From Clostridium sp. TW13 (GTDB taxonomy: Bacteria > Bacillota > Clostridia > Clostridiales > Clostridiaceae), in contig NZ_BROD01000001.1 in the NCBI RefSeq assembly GCF_024345225.1, positions 186,001 to 250,000 on the forward strand: a DNA stretch of 64,000 nt. Direction: 5' to 3'. Position 1 is the first letter of the stretch. Each line of letters starts with the position of its first letter. The translations under genes and the position numbers were made by a program. The notes under the pieces were generated by a model. The model ran no database searches. It was given only the letters and a program-made list of their open reading frames with translations, and was not told the DNA's origin. Positions 16,581 through 26,218 of the stretch are shown here, piece after piece.

Positions 16581-16628
16581 ATCTGTGTTACTTTTAGAGA
16601 ATACTCTCTAGTAGCACAGATTTTTTTG
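16581..16628 (+). terminator. Terminator of sipL
   Basis: A 12-bp stem ATCTGTGTTACT/AGTAGCACAGAT with an inner AGAG/CTCT pairing and seven or more Ts. Confidence 0.85.
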
Positions 16629-16703
16629 TTTGCAGTTTTTTGCACATATTTAGGTGTTTAAAAATGAAGATGTGTAAAAATATTTGAATAAATATTTTTT
16701 TAT

Positions 16704-17576
16704 ATGGATAAAATAAAAGAAGTTAGATTGTGGGGTGATTTGTTGGAAAAGAATCCAGATACAAGTTTAATAATTATTGGAGGCGCAGAAGATAAAGAAC
16801 ATGATAAGGAAATATTAAAATTTATCGTCTCATTAGTAGATGTGTCAAAAGATCAAATAGTAGTTGCGACAGTAGCTAGCGAGGAACCTAAAAAGGCTAG
16901 AGAGAAATACAATAAGGTATTCAAAGAACTAGGAGTTGCGAATATAAAAACATTAAATATTGATAAGAGACTAGATGCATTTGATCAAAAGAATATAGAG
17001 TTAATTAAAACTGCAGATTTAATATTTTTTACTGGAGGAGATCAACTTAGAATTACTAGTATATTAGGAGGAACCCCTATATATGATGAGATGAAGCGAG
17101 CTAGTAAGAGAGAATGTTATTTTGTAGGAACTTCAGCTGGGGCTTCTGTTATGAGCACTACCATGATAATAGGTGGCAAGGATGAAGATTCACCTAGAAA
17201 ATGTACAATAAAGATGGCACCAGGGTTAGGACTTATAGATGAGGTTATAATTGATCAACATTTCTCTCAACGTGGCAGAATAGGAAGATTATTAGCTGCT
17301 GTTGCACAGAATCCACAGATATTAGGCATTGGGATAGATGAAGATACAGCTATAGTTGTAAATAAAGAAAATAAATTAAAAGTAATAGGAAATGGTTCAG
17401 TTTATATTGTTGATGGTAGTGAAATTACTTATAGCAACGTGTCTGAACAATTTAGTGACGAAATATTAAGCATGTATAATGTAAAAGTTCATGTATTAAC
17501 TAAAAATAAAATGTTTGATTTAACAGCAAAGGTACACTTTGAGGAGGCAAAAGAAAAGAATGAAAATAATAAGTGA
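16704..17576 (+). CDS. cphB: Cyanophycinase
   Basis: A serine-type exopeptidase that cuts cyanophycin (poly-aspartate with arginine side chains) into beta-Asp-Arg dipeptides. The nucleophile elbow is GTSAGASVMS (Ser at about 144), after FFTGGDQLRI, with the family's DQHFSQRGRIGRL. ATG 16704 has no ribosome site; TTG 16743 has GGGGTG five bases before it and gives 277 residues, so the true start may be there. It overlaps the cphA start, so the two are translationally linked. Having both enzymes in one operon implies a storage-and-use cycle. Confidence 0.92.
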   Translation: MDKIKEVRLWGDLLEKNPDTSLIIIGGAEDKEHDKEILKFIVSLVDVSKDQIVVATVASEEPKKAREKYNKVFKELGVANIKTLNIDKRLDAFDQKNIELIKTADLIFFTGGDQLRITSILGGTPIYDEMKRASKRECYFVGTSAGASVMSTTMIIGGKDEDSPRKCTIKMAPGLGLIDEVIIDQHFSQRGRIGRLLAAVAQNPQILGIGIDEDTAIVVNKENKLKVIGNGSVYIVDGSEITYSNVSEQFSDEILSMYNVKVHVLTKNKMFDLTAKVHFEEAKEKNENNK

Positions 17577-20172
17577 AAAAGTCTTTGAGGGCAAGAACAT
17601 ATACTCGCATAAAACGTGTATAAGGCTAGATTTAGATTTAGAAGGATATTGTGAAACCCCTACAAAGAACATACCCGACTTTAATAAGCATTTGGTTGAT
17701 ATGCTGCCAGAATTAAAAACTCATAGATGTGGAATAGATGAAGATGGTGGATTTGTGAAAAGATTAAAGGAAGGTACTTATTTAGCTCATGTCTGTGAAC
17801 ATATGATTATAGCAATACAAAACAAACTAGGTATAGACGTAGCTTATGGAAAAGCAAGAGAAATACAAGGTGATATATATTATATAATTTTTCAGTACAA
17901 ATATAAAAGAGTAGCACTAAATGCAGCATATTTAGCTATTGATATAATAAATTCACTAATCAATCAAAACAAGATTAATTTTAATAAAAGATTTGAATAT
18001 TTAAAAAATATATTGCTTCATGATAGCGTTGGTCAGTCTACCAAAGCTATATTAGAAGCTGCACAAAAAAGAGGATTGCCCAGTTTAAACTTAGGAGACT
18101 CTGGTATATATCAAATAGGTTATGGGAAAAAAGGTAGGCTATTTGCAGCGACTTTAGGAGATAACACTAGATGTATAGGGGTCGATATTTCTTGTGATAA
18201 ATTACTTACAAAAAAAATATTGAGAGAGAATTTTATCCCTGTAGCACAAGGGGATAAAGTAGTGGATACTATAGAATTAATAAAAATTGGAGAAAAGATA
18301 GGGTATCCGCTAGTAATAAAACCTCAATTTGGAAACAAGGGAACTGGTGTTATTCTTAACATTAAAAATAAAACAGAGTTAGTAGAGGCATATTCTGAAC
18401 TTAAGAAAAAATGTGATGATATCATTATTGAAAAATATGTTAAAGGAAAAGATTATAGAGTATGTGTAGTTGATTATAAAGTTGTAGCAGTAGCTCATAG
18501 AATTCCTCCATATGTAATTGGAAATGGAAAGGATACTGTTAAAACTCTTATTAATATTTTGAATAAGGATTTAAAAAGAGGAGAAGATCATGAAAAATCT
18601 CTCACAAAAATAAAAATTGATGATATATTAATTAATTATTTAGATAAACAGAATCTAAAATTAAATTCTGTAATACCAGAAGGTCAAAAACTTTATCTTA
18701 GAGAAAACGCAAACTTATCTACCGGAGGTATGGCAATTGATTGTACAGATAAAATCAGTGAAGCAAATAGGGCAATGTGTGAGAGAGTGGCAAAAGCTTT
18801 AGGATTAGATGTTTGTGGAATAGATATCTGTACTAAGGATATAGGAGCTGATTTAAAGAGTGATGGTGTAGTTGTAGAAGTCAATTCTGCACCAGGTATT
18901 AGGATGCATCATTTTCCTAGTAAAGGAAAGCCTAGAGATGTAGCTGGCGCTATAGTAGATATGATGTATAAAAATAACTTTGATAATATTCCGTTAATAG
19001 CTGTTACAGGGACTAATGGCAAGACTACCACAACAAGGTTGATTTCGTATGTATATTCTCTTAAGGGATATAATGTTGGTATGACTACTACTAGTGGCAT
19101 ATTTATAGGAGATGAAGCTATAGATATAGGAGATGATACTGGAGCATGTTCAGCGAGAAGTATATTAATAAATAAAGATGTGGATGTAGCTGTGCTTGAA
19201 ACTGCAAGGGGTGGAATTATTAGGCAGGGGTTAGCTTATGATTTAGCCGATGTAGCTGTATTGACTAACATAACAGAAGATCATCTCGGTATAGATGGCA
19301 TTAACACTATGGAAGATTTGAGTAAGGTTAAAGCTTTAGTACTTGAAGCTGTAAAACCAGATGGATTTGTGGTTATGAATGCAGATGATAAATGGAGTTT
19401 ATCAATTGTAGATAGGGTAAAGGCACCAATAATCTATTTTTCAGAAGATGAAAATAACCAATATATACAAAGAAACATAGAGAGAGGTCTGCCTGTTGTC
19501 TATGAAAAAAATGAGAAGATAGTAGTAAGAAATAACGGTAAGATTTATGAAATTGCAGATATTAAAGATATACCAATAACACTCGATGGAAAGTTAAAGT
19601 ATAACGTGAAAAATTCTATGGCTGCATGCGCTGCATTGGTTGCTATGAAGATAGATTATTGCATGATTGCAAAAGGAATCACTAACTTTAACGGAGATGG
19701 AAGTGATAATTTGGGAAGGTTTAACTTATTTAATGTTGATGGTGTTAGTGTTGTTTTAGATTATGGACACAATATAGATGGTTACTTATCTGTAATTGAT
19801 GGGCTAAAGAGTATGAATTATAAATCAATGGTAGGAATTATAGGTATGCCTGGGGATAGAAGTGACGAAGTAATAACCAAAGTAGGAGAAATATGTGGTA
19901 AGGCTTTTGATGAGATTTATATTAAAGAAGATTGTGATAGAAGAGGTAGAGAAATTGGAGAGGTTGCTGAGCTATTGAAAATAGGAGTAACAAAAACTAA
20001 TTCTAAGTCACCAAAGATAATTTTAAGTGAATTAGATGCATTAGACGCAGCAATAAATAATTCTAAACCAGGGACATTGATAATTGAATTCTATGAAGAT
20101 TTTGATAAATTGTCATCTTATTTAAAAGAAAGAATGGATGAAGGATTAAATGCAGTTGCTCAATCTTACTAA
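17560..20172 (+). CDS. cphA: Cyanophycin synthetase (CphA1 type)
   Basis: An 870-residue two-site ligase that adds Asp then Arg to cyanophycin using ATP. It has an N-terminal domain, a central ATP-grasp domain (about 200-470: LVIKPQFGNKGTGVILN and VVEVNSAPGIRMHHFP) and a C-terminal Mur-ligase-like domain with P-loop GTNGKTTTTR. The intact P-loop marks the full bifunctional CphA1 rather than CphA2. The ATG at 17560 matches the family start MKI..KVFEGKNIYSHK; the codons before it belong to the ribosome site AGGAGG. The start overlaps the end of cphB by 17 bases. Cyanophycin genes have been tied to spore assembly in C. perfringens, which fits this neighbourhood. Confidence 0.95.
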   Translation: MKIISEKVFEGKNIYSHKTCIRLDLDLEGYCETPTKNIPDFNKHLVDMLPELKTHRCGIDEDGGFVKRLKEGTYLAHVCEHMIIAIQNKLGIDVAYGKAREIQGDIYYIIFQYKYKRVALNAAYLAIDIINSLINQNKINFNKRFEYLKNILLHDSVGQSTKAILEAAQKRGLPSLNLGDSGIYQIGYGKKGRLFAATLGDNTRCIGVDISCDKLLTKKILRENFIPVAQGDKVVDTIELIKIGEKIGYPLVIKPQFGNKGTGVILNIKNKTELVEAYSELKKKCDDIIIEKYVKGKDYRVCVVDYKVVAVAHRIPPYVIGNGKDTVKTLINILNKDLKRGEDHEKSLTKIKIDDILINYLDKQNLKLNSVIPEGQKLYLRENANLSTGGMAIDCTDKISEANRAMCERVAKALGLDVCGIDICTKDIGADLKSDGVVVEVNSAPGIRMHHFPSKGKPRDVAGAIVDMMYKNNFDNIPLIAVTGTNGKTTTTRLISYVYSLKGYNVGMTTTSGIFIGDEAIDIGDDTGACSARSILINKDVDVAVLETARGGIIRQGLAYDLADVAVLTNITEDHLGIDGINTMEDLSKVKALVLEAVKPDGFVVMNADDKWSLSIVDRVKAPIIYFSEDENNQYIQRNIERGLPVVYEKNEKIVVRNNGKIYEIADIKDIPITLDGKLKYNVKNSMAACAALVAMKIDYCMIAKGITNFNGDGSDNLGRFNLFNVDGVSVVLDYGHNIDGYLSVIDGLKSMNYKSMVGIIGMPGDRSDEVITKVGEICGKAFDEIYIKEDCDRRGREIGEVAELLKIGVTKTNSKSPKIILSELDALDAAINNSKPGTLIIEFYEDFDKLSSYLKERMDEGLNAVAQSY

Positions 20173-20254
20173 GATAATAATGTTTTTACTTTACAAAAGC
20201 TTAAGCATGTAACATAATAAAAAGGTAATTTTAAGCGTGAAAGGCTGGTATTTT

Positions 20255-21100
20255 ATGTTGCTAAGAGCTTATGCCAAAGTTAATATTGGCTTAGATGTAG
20301 TTGGGAAAAGAGAAGATGGATATCATATTTTAAGAATGATAATGCAAACTGTAGATATATATGACGAAATTGAATTAGAGAAATTAGAAGAAAATGAAAT
20401 AAAGATAAAATGTAATTTACCATATATCCCCACAGATAGCCGTAATTTAGTATATAAGGCTGCTGAATTATTCAAAAATAAATATAACATTAAAATGGGT
20501 GTGTTAATAGATGTAAAGAAGAACATTCCAGTTGCGGCAGGAATGGCAGGTGGAAGTACTGACGCAGCAGCCATATTAAAAGGATTAAACAAATTATTTA
20601 GTGTAGGAGCATCTAATCAAGAGTTAATGGAGTTAGGTGTGAAAATAGGTGCAGATGTACCGTACTGTATAGATGGCGGAACAGCTCTATGTGAAGGTAT
20701 TGGGGAAGAAATAACTAAGTTACCTGATTTTAATAACATTATTTTAGTTGTAGTAAAACCTCCTTTTGGTGTATCTACAAAAGCAGTTTACAATAACTTG
20801 GATTTAAGTAAAATAAGAAGGCATGTTGGCATAAATAATATAATCAAAGGTATGGAACGTAGAGATTTAAAGTTGGTATGTTACAATATGAAGAATGTCC
20901 TTGAAAATGTAACTATAAAACAATACCCTGTTATAAAGGCCATAAAAAATGATATGATTGTTCTTGGGGCTCAAGGAGCTTTAATGAGTGGAAGTGGTCC
21001 AACAGTGTTTGGTATATTTGATAATATGCTTTCAGCGCAGAAATGTTTTGAGTTTATGAAAAAAAGATATAATGATGTATTTATAACAAGAACAATTTAA
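20255..21100 (+). CDS. ispE: 4-diphosphocytidyl-2-C-methyl-D-erythritol kinase
   Basis: A GHMP kinase of the MEP isoprenoid pathway, 281 residues from ATG 20255. It starts LLRAYAKVNIGLDVVGKREDGYH, has the ATP loop PVAAGMAGGSTDAAAILKGLN and the C-terminal GALMSGSGPTVFGIF. The longer GTG-started frame lacks a ribosome site. Its place after yabG-veg follows Bacillus order. A hairpin and spoIIR follow after 60 bases with no terminator, so read-through into spoIIR is possible. Confidence 0.96.
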   Translation: MLLRAYAKVNIGLDVVGKREDGYHILRMIMQTVDIYDEIELEKLEENEIKIKCNLPYIPTDSRNLVYKAAELFKNKYNIKMGVLIDVKKNIPVAAGMAGGSTDAAAILKGLNKLFSVGASNQELMELGVKIGADVPYCIDGGTALCEGIGEEITKLPDFNNIILVVVKPPFGVSTKAVYNNLDLSKIRRHVGINNIIKGMERRDLKLVCYNMKNVLENVTIKQYPVIKAIKNDMIVLGAQGALMSGSGPTVFGIFDNMLSAQKCFEFMKKRYNDVFITRTI

Positions 21101-21118
21101 TCATATGTGAATAAAAAA

Positions 21119-21155
21119 GTATCCTCTGGCAATAATTAAAAATGTCAGGGGGTAC
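21119..21155 (+). promoter_or_regulatory. Hairpin hiding the spoIIR ribosome site
   Basis: The 13-base arms 21119-21131 and 21143-21155 pair fully with three G-U pairs. The 3' arm contains the GGGGG that should serve the spoIIR ATG at 21161. There is no T-run, so it is not a terminator. It could hold translation down until the structure opens. Confidence 0.5.
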
Positions 21156-21160
21156 GTATT

Positions 21161-21847
21161 ATGAAAAGAAAATTTTTTGTATTAATAATGATAAGTTTTA
21201 TAATTTTAGTAGTTATGGTTGTGACTTCAAGTAATGGCTTTGAAAATTTAAATAAAATAAAGGTCTATAGTGACACTGAAGCAACAGATTTGTCAAATGA
21301 GATTAGTGGTAAATTAATAAGATTTCATGTTATAGCAAATAGTGATACAAAAGAAGATCAAAGTTTGAAATTAAAGGTTAGAGATGAGATATTAAAATAT
21401 ATATCACCTAAGCTTAAAAATTCTTCTTCAATAGAAGAAAGTAGAAAGATTTTAAAAGACAATGATAATGAAATAAAGAAAATTGCAGTAAATTGTATTA
21501 AAAGTAATGGGTATAATTATACCGTAAAATCAACTTTAGGACATGAAAACTTCCCAGTAAAAACCTACGGTAATATAACATTGCCACAAGGAAATTATGA
21601 AGCTTATAGGGTAATTATAGGAAGTGGCAAAGGACAGAATTGGTGGTGTGTAATGTTTCCACCACTATGTTTTATAGATATAACAAAAGGACAAGTTTCA
21701 TATGATAAAACTGAGAATGAAATGAAAAAGGTCCTAAATGATAAAGAATATGATGAAATTGACAATAGAAAAGAACAAACTCATATTGAATATAAATTTA
21801 AAATCAAAGAAATATTTGATAAAATAGTTGACTTTATTTCAAATTAG
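21161..21847 (+). CDS. spoIIR: Stage II sporulation protein R
   Basis: The secreted forespore signal that triggers processing of pro-sigma-E in the mother cell. At 228 residues it has an N-terminal membrane/signal segment (about 5-24) and the conserved body IRFHVIANSDTKEDQSLKLKVRD, then LPQGNYEAYRVIIGSGKGQNWWCVMFPPLCF, which is diagnostic. It is expected to be under sigma-F, but I see no clear sigma-F promoter. The ribosome site lies inside a hairpin. Confidence 0.96.
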   Translation: MKRKFFVLIMISFIILVVMVVTSSNGFENLNKIKVYSDTEATDLSNEISGKLIRFHVIANSDTKEDQSLKLKVRDEILKYISPKLKNSSSIEESRKILKDNDNEIKKIAVNCIKSNGYNYTVKSTLGHENFPVKTYGNITLPQGNYEAYRVIIGSGKGQNWWCVMFPPLCFIDITKGQVSYDKTENEMKKVLNDKEYDEIDNRKEQTHIEYKFKIKEIFDKIVDFISN

Positions 21848-21897
21848 AGTTATTTATATAAATTAAGTACAAGCTATTTGTAGTGAGGGAGGGTATT

Positions 21898-22311
21898 ATG
21901 AAAAAGAAAGCAGTTATTTCTATAATTAGTAATCAAATAGATGATGAAGATGAGAAGATAGAAGTTGTAACTCCAGGTCACTTCGTAAAAAATGAGGATG
22001 GATTTACAGCAGTTTATGATGAAACAGAAATATCAGGAATGGAAGGCACAAAAACAAAGTTATTTATAAAAGATAATTCAGTATCCTTAGAAAGAGAAGG
22101 AACAACAACTACGAAGATGCATTTTGAAAAAGATAAAGATAGCGTAAGCTTATACAATACTCCATATGGTATGCTAGAGTTAAAGATAAGAACACAAGAA
22201 TTAAAAGTAAATGTTGATGATAATGGTGGAGAAGTATTTATAAACTACAAAATGATCGTAGGCGGAGAAAGTACTCAAAATACTAATTTAAAAATAAATA
22301 TTAAATCTTAG
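21898..22311 (+). CDS. DUF1934 (YwiB-like) beta-barrel protein
   Basis: A 137-residue protein with the DUF1934/YwiB pattern: paired strands ending in TKLFIKDNSVSLEREG, then TKMHFEKDKDSVSLYNTPYGMLELKIRTQEL, then GGEVFINYKM. The family is a lipocalin-like barrel of unknown function, often near argS in Firmicutes. ATG 21898 has GGGAGGG upstream; an earlier in-frame start lies before that site and is rejected. It ends in a clear terminator. Confidence 0.85.
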   Translation: MKKKAVISIISNQIDDEDEKIEVVTPGHFVKNEDGFTAVYDETEISGMEGTKTKLFIKDNSVSLEREGTTTTKMHFEKDKDSVSLYNTPYGMLELKIRTQELKVNVDDNGGEVFINYKMIVGGESTQNTNLKINIKS

Positions 22312-22315
22312 TGTG

Positions 22316-22350
22316 AAACTGTCAACTTTTTTAGGTTGGCAGTTTTTTTG
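22316..22350 (+). terminator. Terminator of the DUF1934 gene
   Basis: Stem AAACTGTCAAC/GTTGGCAGTTT with a seven-T run. Confidence 0.88.
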
Positions 22351-22444
22351 AATTGTGTGAATTAATAGTAATTTAGACGGTAATACTTTAGATATGAGTT
22401 GAAACTTGATTTGTATGTAGTATAAATTAATTTAGGAGGAAAGT

Positions 22445-22732
22445 ATGGAAGAAAAGTATATTAAAATTATAGATATTTTATGTGAGTATTTTTCAATAAG
22501 CAAGGAGGAATTAATTAGCTTAACTAAAAATAAAGATAATAAATATATAGCGTTGCTTTTATTGCGAAATAATAATTGTTTTGATAAGGGAAAAATAATA
22601 GAGGTATTAGATATGAAATCTACTAGAAGTATAGCTTATTCAGTTAAGAAAGCTGAAGAAAAGTTTTTTATAAATAAGGCTTTCAGGGATAAGTATTTTG
22701 AAATGGAAGAAAAAATCAATAAAATAATCTAA
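22445..22732 (+). CDS. Small helical protein, possibly DnaA domain IV-like
   Basis: A 95-residue, fully helical, basic protein with GGAGGA close to its ATG. The order ISKEELISLTKNKDNKYIALLLL...KIIEVLDMKSTRSIAYSVKKAEEKF recalls the C-terminal DNA-binding domain of DnaA (a helix, a conserved loop, then a helix-turn-helix), without the signature residues of a true DnaA. The name is not certain. It stands just before pyrG and may bind DNA. Confidence 0.6.
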   Translation: MEEKYIKIIDILCEYFSISKEELISLTKNKDNKYIALLLLRNNNCFDKGKIIEVLDMKSTRSIAYSVKKAEEKFFINKAFRDKYFEMEEKINKII

Positions 22733-22740
22733 AAAAAGAC

Positions 22741-22769
22741 TTGAAAAAAAAAAATCAGTATGATACTAT
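22741..22769 (+). promoter_or_regulatory. Promoter before pyrG
   Basis: TTGAAA (22741-22746), a 17-base spacer and TGA-TACTAT (extended -10). It sits 120 bases before pyrG, leaving a leader without an obvious attenuator. Confidence 0.5.
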
Positions 22770-22886
22770 ACTATACATGTTATTCAGGCAACAAAAACGC
22801 CATCTTAATAAAGTGGTAATTGTTATTATAATAAATGAAAATTAATTTGTCAATAGTTTTTTTATAATTGTAAGGAGGAATAAATA

Positions 22887-24494
22887 ATGAAAACAACAAA
22901 GTATGTGTTTGTTACTGGAGGAGTTGTATCATCACTTGGAAAAGGAATAACTGCGGCATCTTTAGGTAGACTATTAAAAAACAGAGGGTTTAATGTGTCT
23001 ATACAAAAATTTGATCCATATTTAAATATGGACCCTGGTACTATGAGCCCATATCAACATGGTGAAGTATTCGTTACTGATGATGGAGCTGAAACAGATT
23101 TAGATTTAGGTCATTATGAGAGATTTATAGATGAAAATCTTTCTAAAAACTCAAATGTTACTACAGGTAAAGTATATTGGTCAGTAATCTCTAAAGAAAG
23201 AAAAGGTGAGTATTTAGGGGGAACAGTTCAAGTAATTCCACATATAACAAATGAACTTAAGAGCAGAGTTTATAGAGTAGCTAAGGAAAGAGATGTGGAT
23301 GTAGTTATTACTGAAATTGGAGGAACAGTTGGAGATATAGAGTCACTTCCATTTTTAGAAGCTATAAGACAAATTAAATATGAAGTTGGTATAGAAAATG
23401 TATGCTTTATACATGTTACATTAGTTCCATACTTAGGTAAAGCAGGAGAATTAAAAACTAAACCAACACAACATTCAGTTAAGGAATTAAGAAGCATAGG
23501 AATTCAACCAGACATAATTGTTTGTAGAGCTGAAAAAGAAATTTCTAAGGACTTAAGAGGAAAGATAGGCCTATTCTGTAATGTAGATGCTGATTCAGTA
23601 ATCCAAAACCTAGATGCTGAGAACTTATATGAAGTTCCTCTTTTATTACATAATGAAGGTCTAGATAGTTTAGTAGTAAAGAAGTTAGGACTAAATAGTA
23701 AGAACATAGACAATTCAGAGTGGATTGAAATGGTATCAAGAATCAAGAATCTAAAGAAAAATGTTACTATAGGTTTAGTAGGAAAGTATGTTGAATTACA
23801 TGATGCTTATATATCTGTTGTGGAAGCTTTAAATCATGGCGGTTTTGTCAATGATGCTAATGTAGATATAAAGTGGATTAATTCAGTAGATGTTACAGCT
23901 GAGAATGCAGATGAAATTTTAGAAGGTGTTGATGGTATTCTAGTGCCAGGCGGTTTCGGAGATAGAGGTGTAGAAGGCAAAATTGAAGCAATTAGATGGG
24001 CAAGAGAAAACAGAGTTCCTTTCTTAGGTATTTGCTTAGGAATGCAATGTGCTGTAATTGAATTTGCAAGAAATATCTTAGGATATAAGGATGCTAATTC
24101 TTCAGAGTTAAATGAAAATACTGAACATCCAGTAATTGATTTAATGCCAGAGCAAAAGGATATAGAAGAATTAGGTGGAACTATGAGATTAGGTTTATAT
24201 CCATGTAAACTTAAAGAAGATTCTTTCGCAAAGCTTGCATATGATGATAATTTGATATATGAAAGACATAGACATAGATATGAATTTAACAATCAATATA
24301 GAAAAGAAATAGAGGAAGCTGGAATGACAATTACAGGTGTATCTCCAGACTCTAGATTAGTTGAAATTGTTGAAATTAAAGATCATCCTTGGTTTGTAGC
24401 TGCTCAATTCCATCCAGAATTGAAATCTAGACCTAATAGACCACATCCATTATTTAAAGATTTTATTAAAGCAACAATAGAAAATCAAAAGTAA
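22887..24494 (+). CDS. pyrG: CTP synthase
   Basis: Makes CTP from UTP, ATP and glutamine. It has 535 residues: an N-terminal synthase half ([18 protein letters not shown], then [39 protein letters not shown]) and a C-terminal class I glutaminase half with the nucleophile in [16 protein letters not shown] and the His/Glu pair in [19 protein letters not shown] is well placed. Length and all motifs are normal. Confidence 0.98.
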   Translation: MKTTKYVFVTGGVVSSLGKGITAASLGRLLKNRGFNVSIQKFDPYLNMDPGTMSPYQHGEVFVTDDGAETDLDLGHYERFIDENLSKNSNVTTGKVYWSVISKERKGEYLGGTVQVIPHITNELKSRVYRVAKERDVDVVITEIGGTVGDIESLPFLEAIRQIKYEVGIENVCFIHVTLVPYLGKAGELKTKPTQHSVKELRSIGIQPDIIVCRAEKEISKDLRGKIGLFCNVDADSVIQNLDAENLYEVPLLLHNEGLDSLVVKKLGLNSKNIDNSEWIEMVSRIKNLKKNVTIGLVGKYVELHDAYISVVEALNHGGFVNDANVDIKWINSVDVTAENADEILEGVDGILVPGGFGDRGVEGKIEAIRWARENRVPFLGICLGMQCAVIEFARNILGYKDANSSELNENTEHPVIDLMPEQKDIEELGGTMRLGLYPCKLKEDSFAKLAYDDNLIYERHRHRYEFNNQYRKEIEEAGMTITGVSPDSRLVEIVEIKDHPWFVAAQFHPELKSRPNRPHPLFKDFIKATIENQK

Positions 24495-24502
24495 AATGAA
24501 TT

Positions 24503-24540
24503 TAGACCACTGATATATTTTCAGTGGTCTGAAATTTTTC
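24503..24540 (+). terminator. Terminator of pyrG
   Basis: Stem AGACCACTGA/TCAGTGGTCT, followed by GAAATTTTTC. Confidence 0.85.
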
Positions 24541-24744
24541 TTATAATCAAAGTATAAAAAAAAACAATCTGGGTGTATAATAGTAAGGGTATTGTAAAAA
24601 TACTTGTATTTCTAATTTTTATGGCACATAATTTATTTAATCGGATACAAATCTTAAATGACTCTTTTTCCTGTTTAAATCATATATAAATTGGTATCTT
24701 TATTAAATTCCCAAGTTATTTTTAAATTTATTGGAGGTGTAGTT

Positions 24745-26160
24745 TTGGCACTTGAAACATATGAAGGTATGACTTTAGCTCAATTGAAAGACTTAGCTAA
24801 AGAACTAAATATAAAAAATATTTCAAAGTATAAAAAGGCTGAATTAATTGAAGTGATTACAAATAGTACACAGAAATCAATTCAAAAAGATGGTGTGATT
24901 TTAAAAGAAAAAATAGCACCAAAACAAGTAGAAAAAACAATTGATGCACAAGAAAGTACAAAAGCTAGCGATGAACAAAATGACAGAGAAGAGAAAAAAG
25001 AACAACTTAAAGAAATGATAAATAATACATCGGATGTAGCTAAAGGTGTGCTAGAAATACTAGAAACTAATAATTTCGGATTTTTGAGATGTACTAATTA
25101 TTTAACAGGAGATAATGATGTTTATGTTTCTCCATCTCAGATTAGAAGATTTAATTTGAGAACTGGTGATGAATTAGAGGGAAAGGTTAGACAACCTAAA
25201 GAAGGCGAGAAGTTTAGAGCATTAATTTATGTAGAAAAGATTAATGGAGAACATCCTCAAAAAGCAGTTGGAAGAAAATCTTTTGAAACATTGGTTCCGA
25301 TATATCCTGAAGAGAGATTAAGATTGGAGACTAACAATGAAAAGGATTTATCTTCTAGACTTATGGATATAATATGTCCAATAGGAAAAGGACAAAGAGG
25401 AATAATAGTAGCACCTCCTAAGGCAGGAAAAACAACTTTACTTAAAAAAATTGCTCAAAATATATCTATAAATTATCCAGATGTTAAAATTATAGTTCTT
25501 CTTATTGATGAGCGTCCTGAAGAAGTAACTGATATGCAAAGATCTATAAATGGAGATGTTATCTTTTCGACTTTTGATGAAGAACCACAAAATCATGCCA
25601 AGGTTGCTCAAATGGTTTTGGAGCGTGCTAAGAGAATAGTTGAGCATGGCAAAGATGTTGTAATACTAATGGATAGTTTAACTAGGTTATCAAGAGCGTA
25701 TAATCTTACTATAACACCTACAGGAAGAACTCTTTCTGGAGGATTGGATCCAGGAGCTTTGCTAATGCCTAAAAAGTTCTTTGGGGCAGCCAGAAATATA
25801 GAGGGTGGTGGAAGTTTGACTATTCTAGCCACAGCATTAGTTGATACCGGCAGTAGAATGGATGATATGATCTTTGAAGAGTTTAAAGGTACTGGAAATA
25901 TGGAAGTTCATCTAGATAGAAAACTTCAAGAAAGAAGAATATTCCCAGCAATAGATATATATAAATCTGGAACAAGAAAAGAAGATTTACTATTGACTAC
26001 AGAAGAAAAGGAAGTGGCATATTCGATTAGAAAAGTTATGTACAGAGATGGTAACGTAGAAAATATAACTCAAAATCTTATTAATATGCTATCAAAGACT
26101 AAGAACAATGATGAATTTGTAAATACATTTTCAAAGTTGGATTTTGAAAAAACTAAGTAA
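24745..26160 (+). CDS. rho: Transcription termination factor Rho
   Basis: A hexameric RNA helicase of 471 residues. The TTG at 24745 has GGAGGTG five bases before it and gives the normal start LETYEGMTLAQLKDLAKELN (SAP-like domain). An inserted charged linker of about 60 residues comes next, then the cold-shock RNA-binding fold (FGFLR), then the ATPase with Walker A APPKAGKTTLLK and Walker B VVILMDSLTRLSRAYN. The 250-base leader holds a possible TATAAT at 24576 and may be a target for autoregulation. The order rho-rpmE-tdk-prmC-prfA is usual in clostridia. Confidence 0.97.
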   Translation: MALETYEGMTLAQLKDLAKELNIKNISKYKKAELIEVITNSTQKSIQKDGVILKEKIAPKQVEKTIDAQESTKASDEQNDREEKKEQLKEMINNTSDVAKGVLEILETNNFGFLRCTNYLTGDNDVYVSPSQIRRFNLRTGDELEGKVRQPKEGEKFRALIYVEKINGEHPQKAVGRKSFETLVPIYPEERLRLETNNEKDLSSRLMDIICPIGKGQRGIIVAPPKAGKTTLLKKIAQNISINYPDVKIIVLLIDERPEEVTDMQRSINGDVIFSTFDEEPQNHAKVAQMVLERAKRIVEHGKDVVILMDSLTRLSRAYNLTITPTGRTLSGGLDPGALLMPKKFFGAARNIEGGGSLTILATALVDTGSRMDDMIFEEFKGTGNMEVHLDRKLQERRIFPAIDIYKSGTRKEDLLLTTEEKEVAYSIRKVMYRDGNVENITQNLINMLSKTKNNDEFVNTFSKLDFEKTK

Positions 26161-26168
26161 TTTTATAT

Positions 26169-26217
26169 AAAAAAAGAAAGTAATCAAAGTTGTTATACTT
26201 GATTACTTTCTTTTTTT
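26169..26217. terminator. Bidirectional terminator between rho and a convergent gene
   Basis: AAAAAAAGAAAGTAATCAA with its inverse, T-runs on both strands. Confidence 0.9.
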
Positions 26218-26218
26218 A

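Noticed and set aside
16196-16645. A 149-codon minus-strand frame
   Set aside because: Runs through the end of sipL, a repeat element and a terminator; no ribosome site.
22733-22886. A terminator-type pyrG attenuator
   Set aside because: No stem-loop with a T-run could be found in the leader; only a promoter-like pair is visible.
23834-24292. A 152-codon minus-strand frame
   Set aside because: Antisense to the glutaminase half of pyrG, with no own signals.
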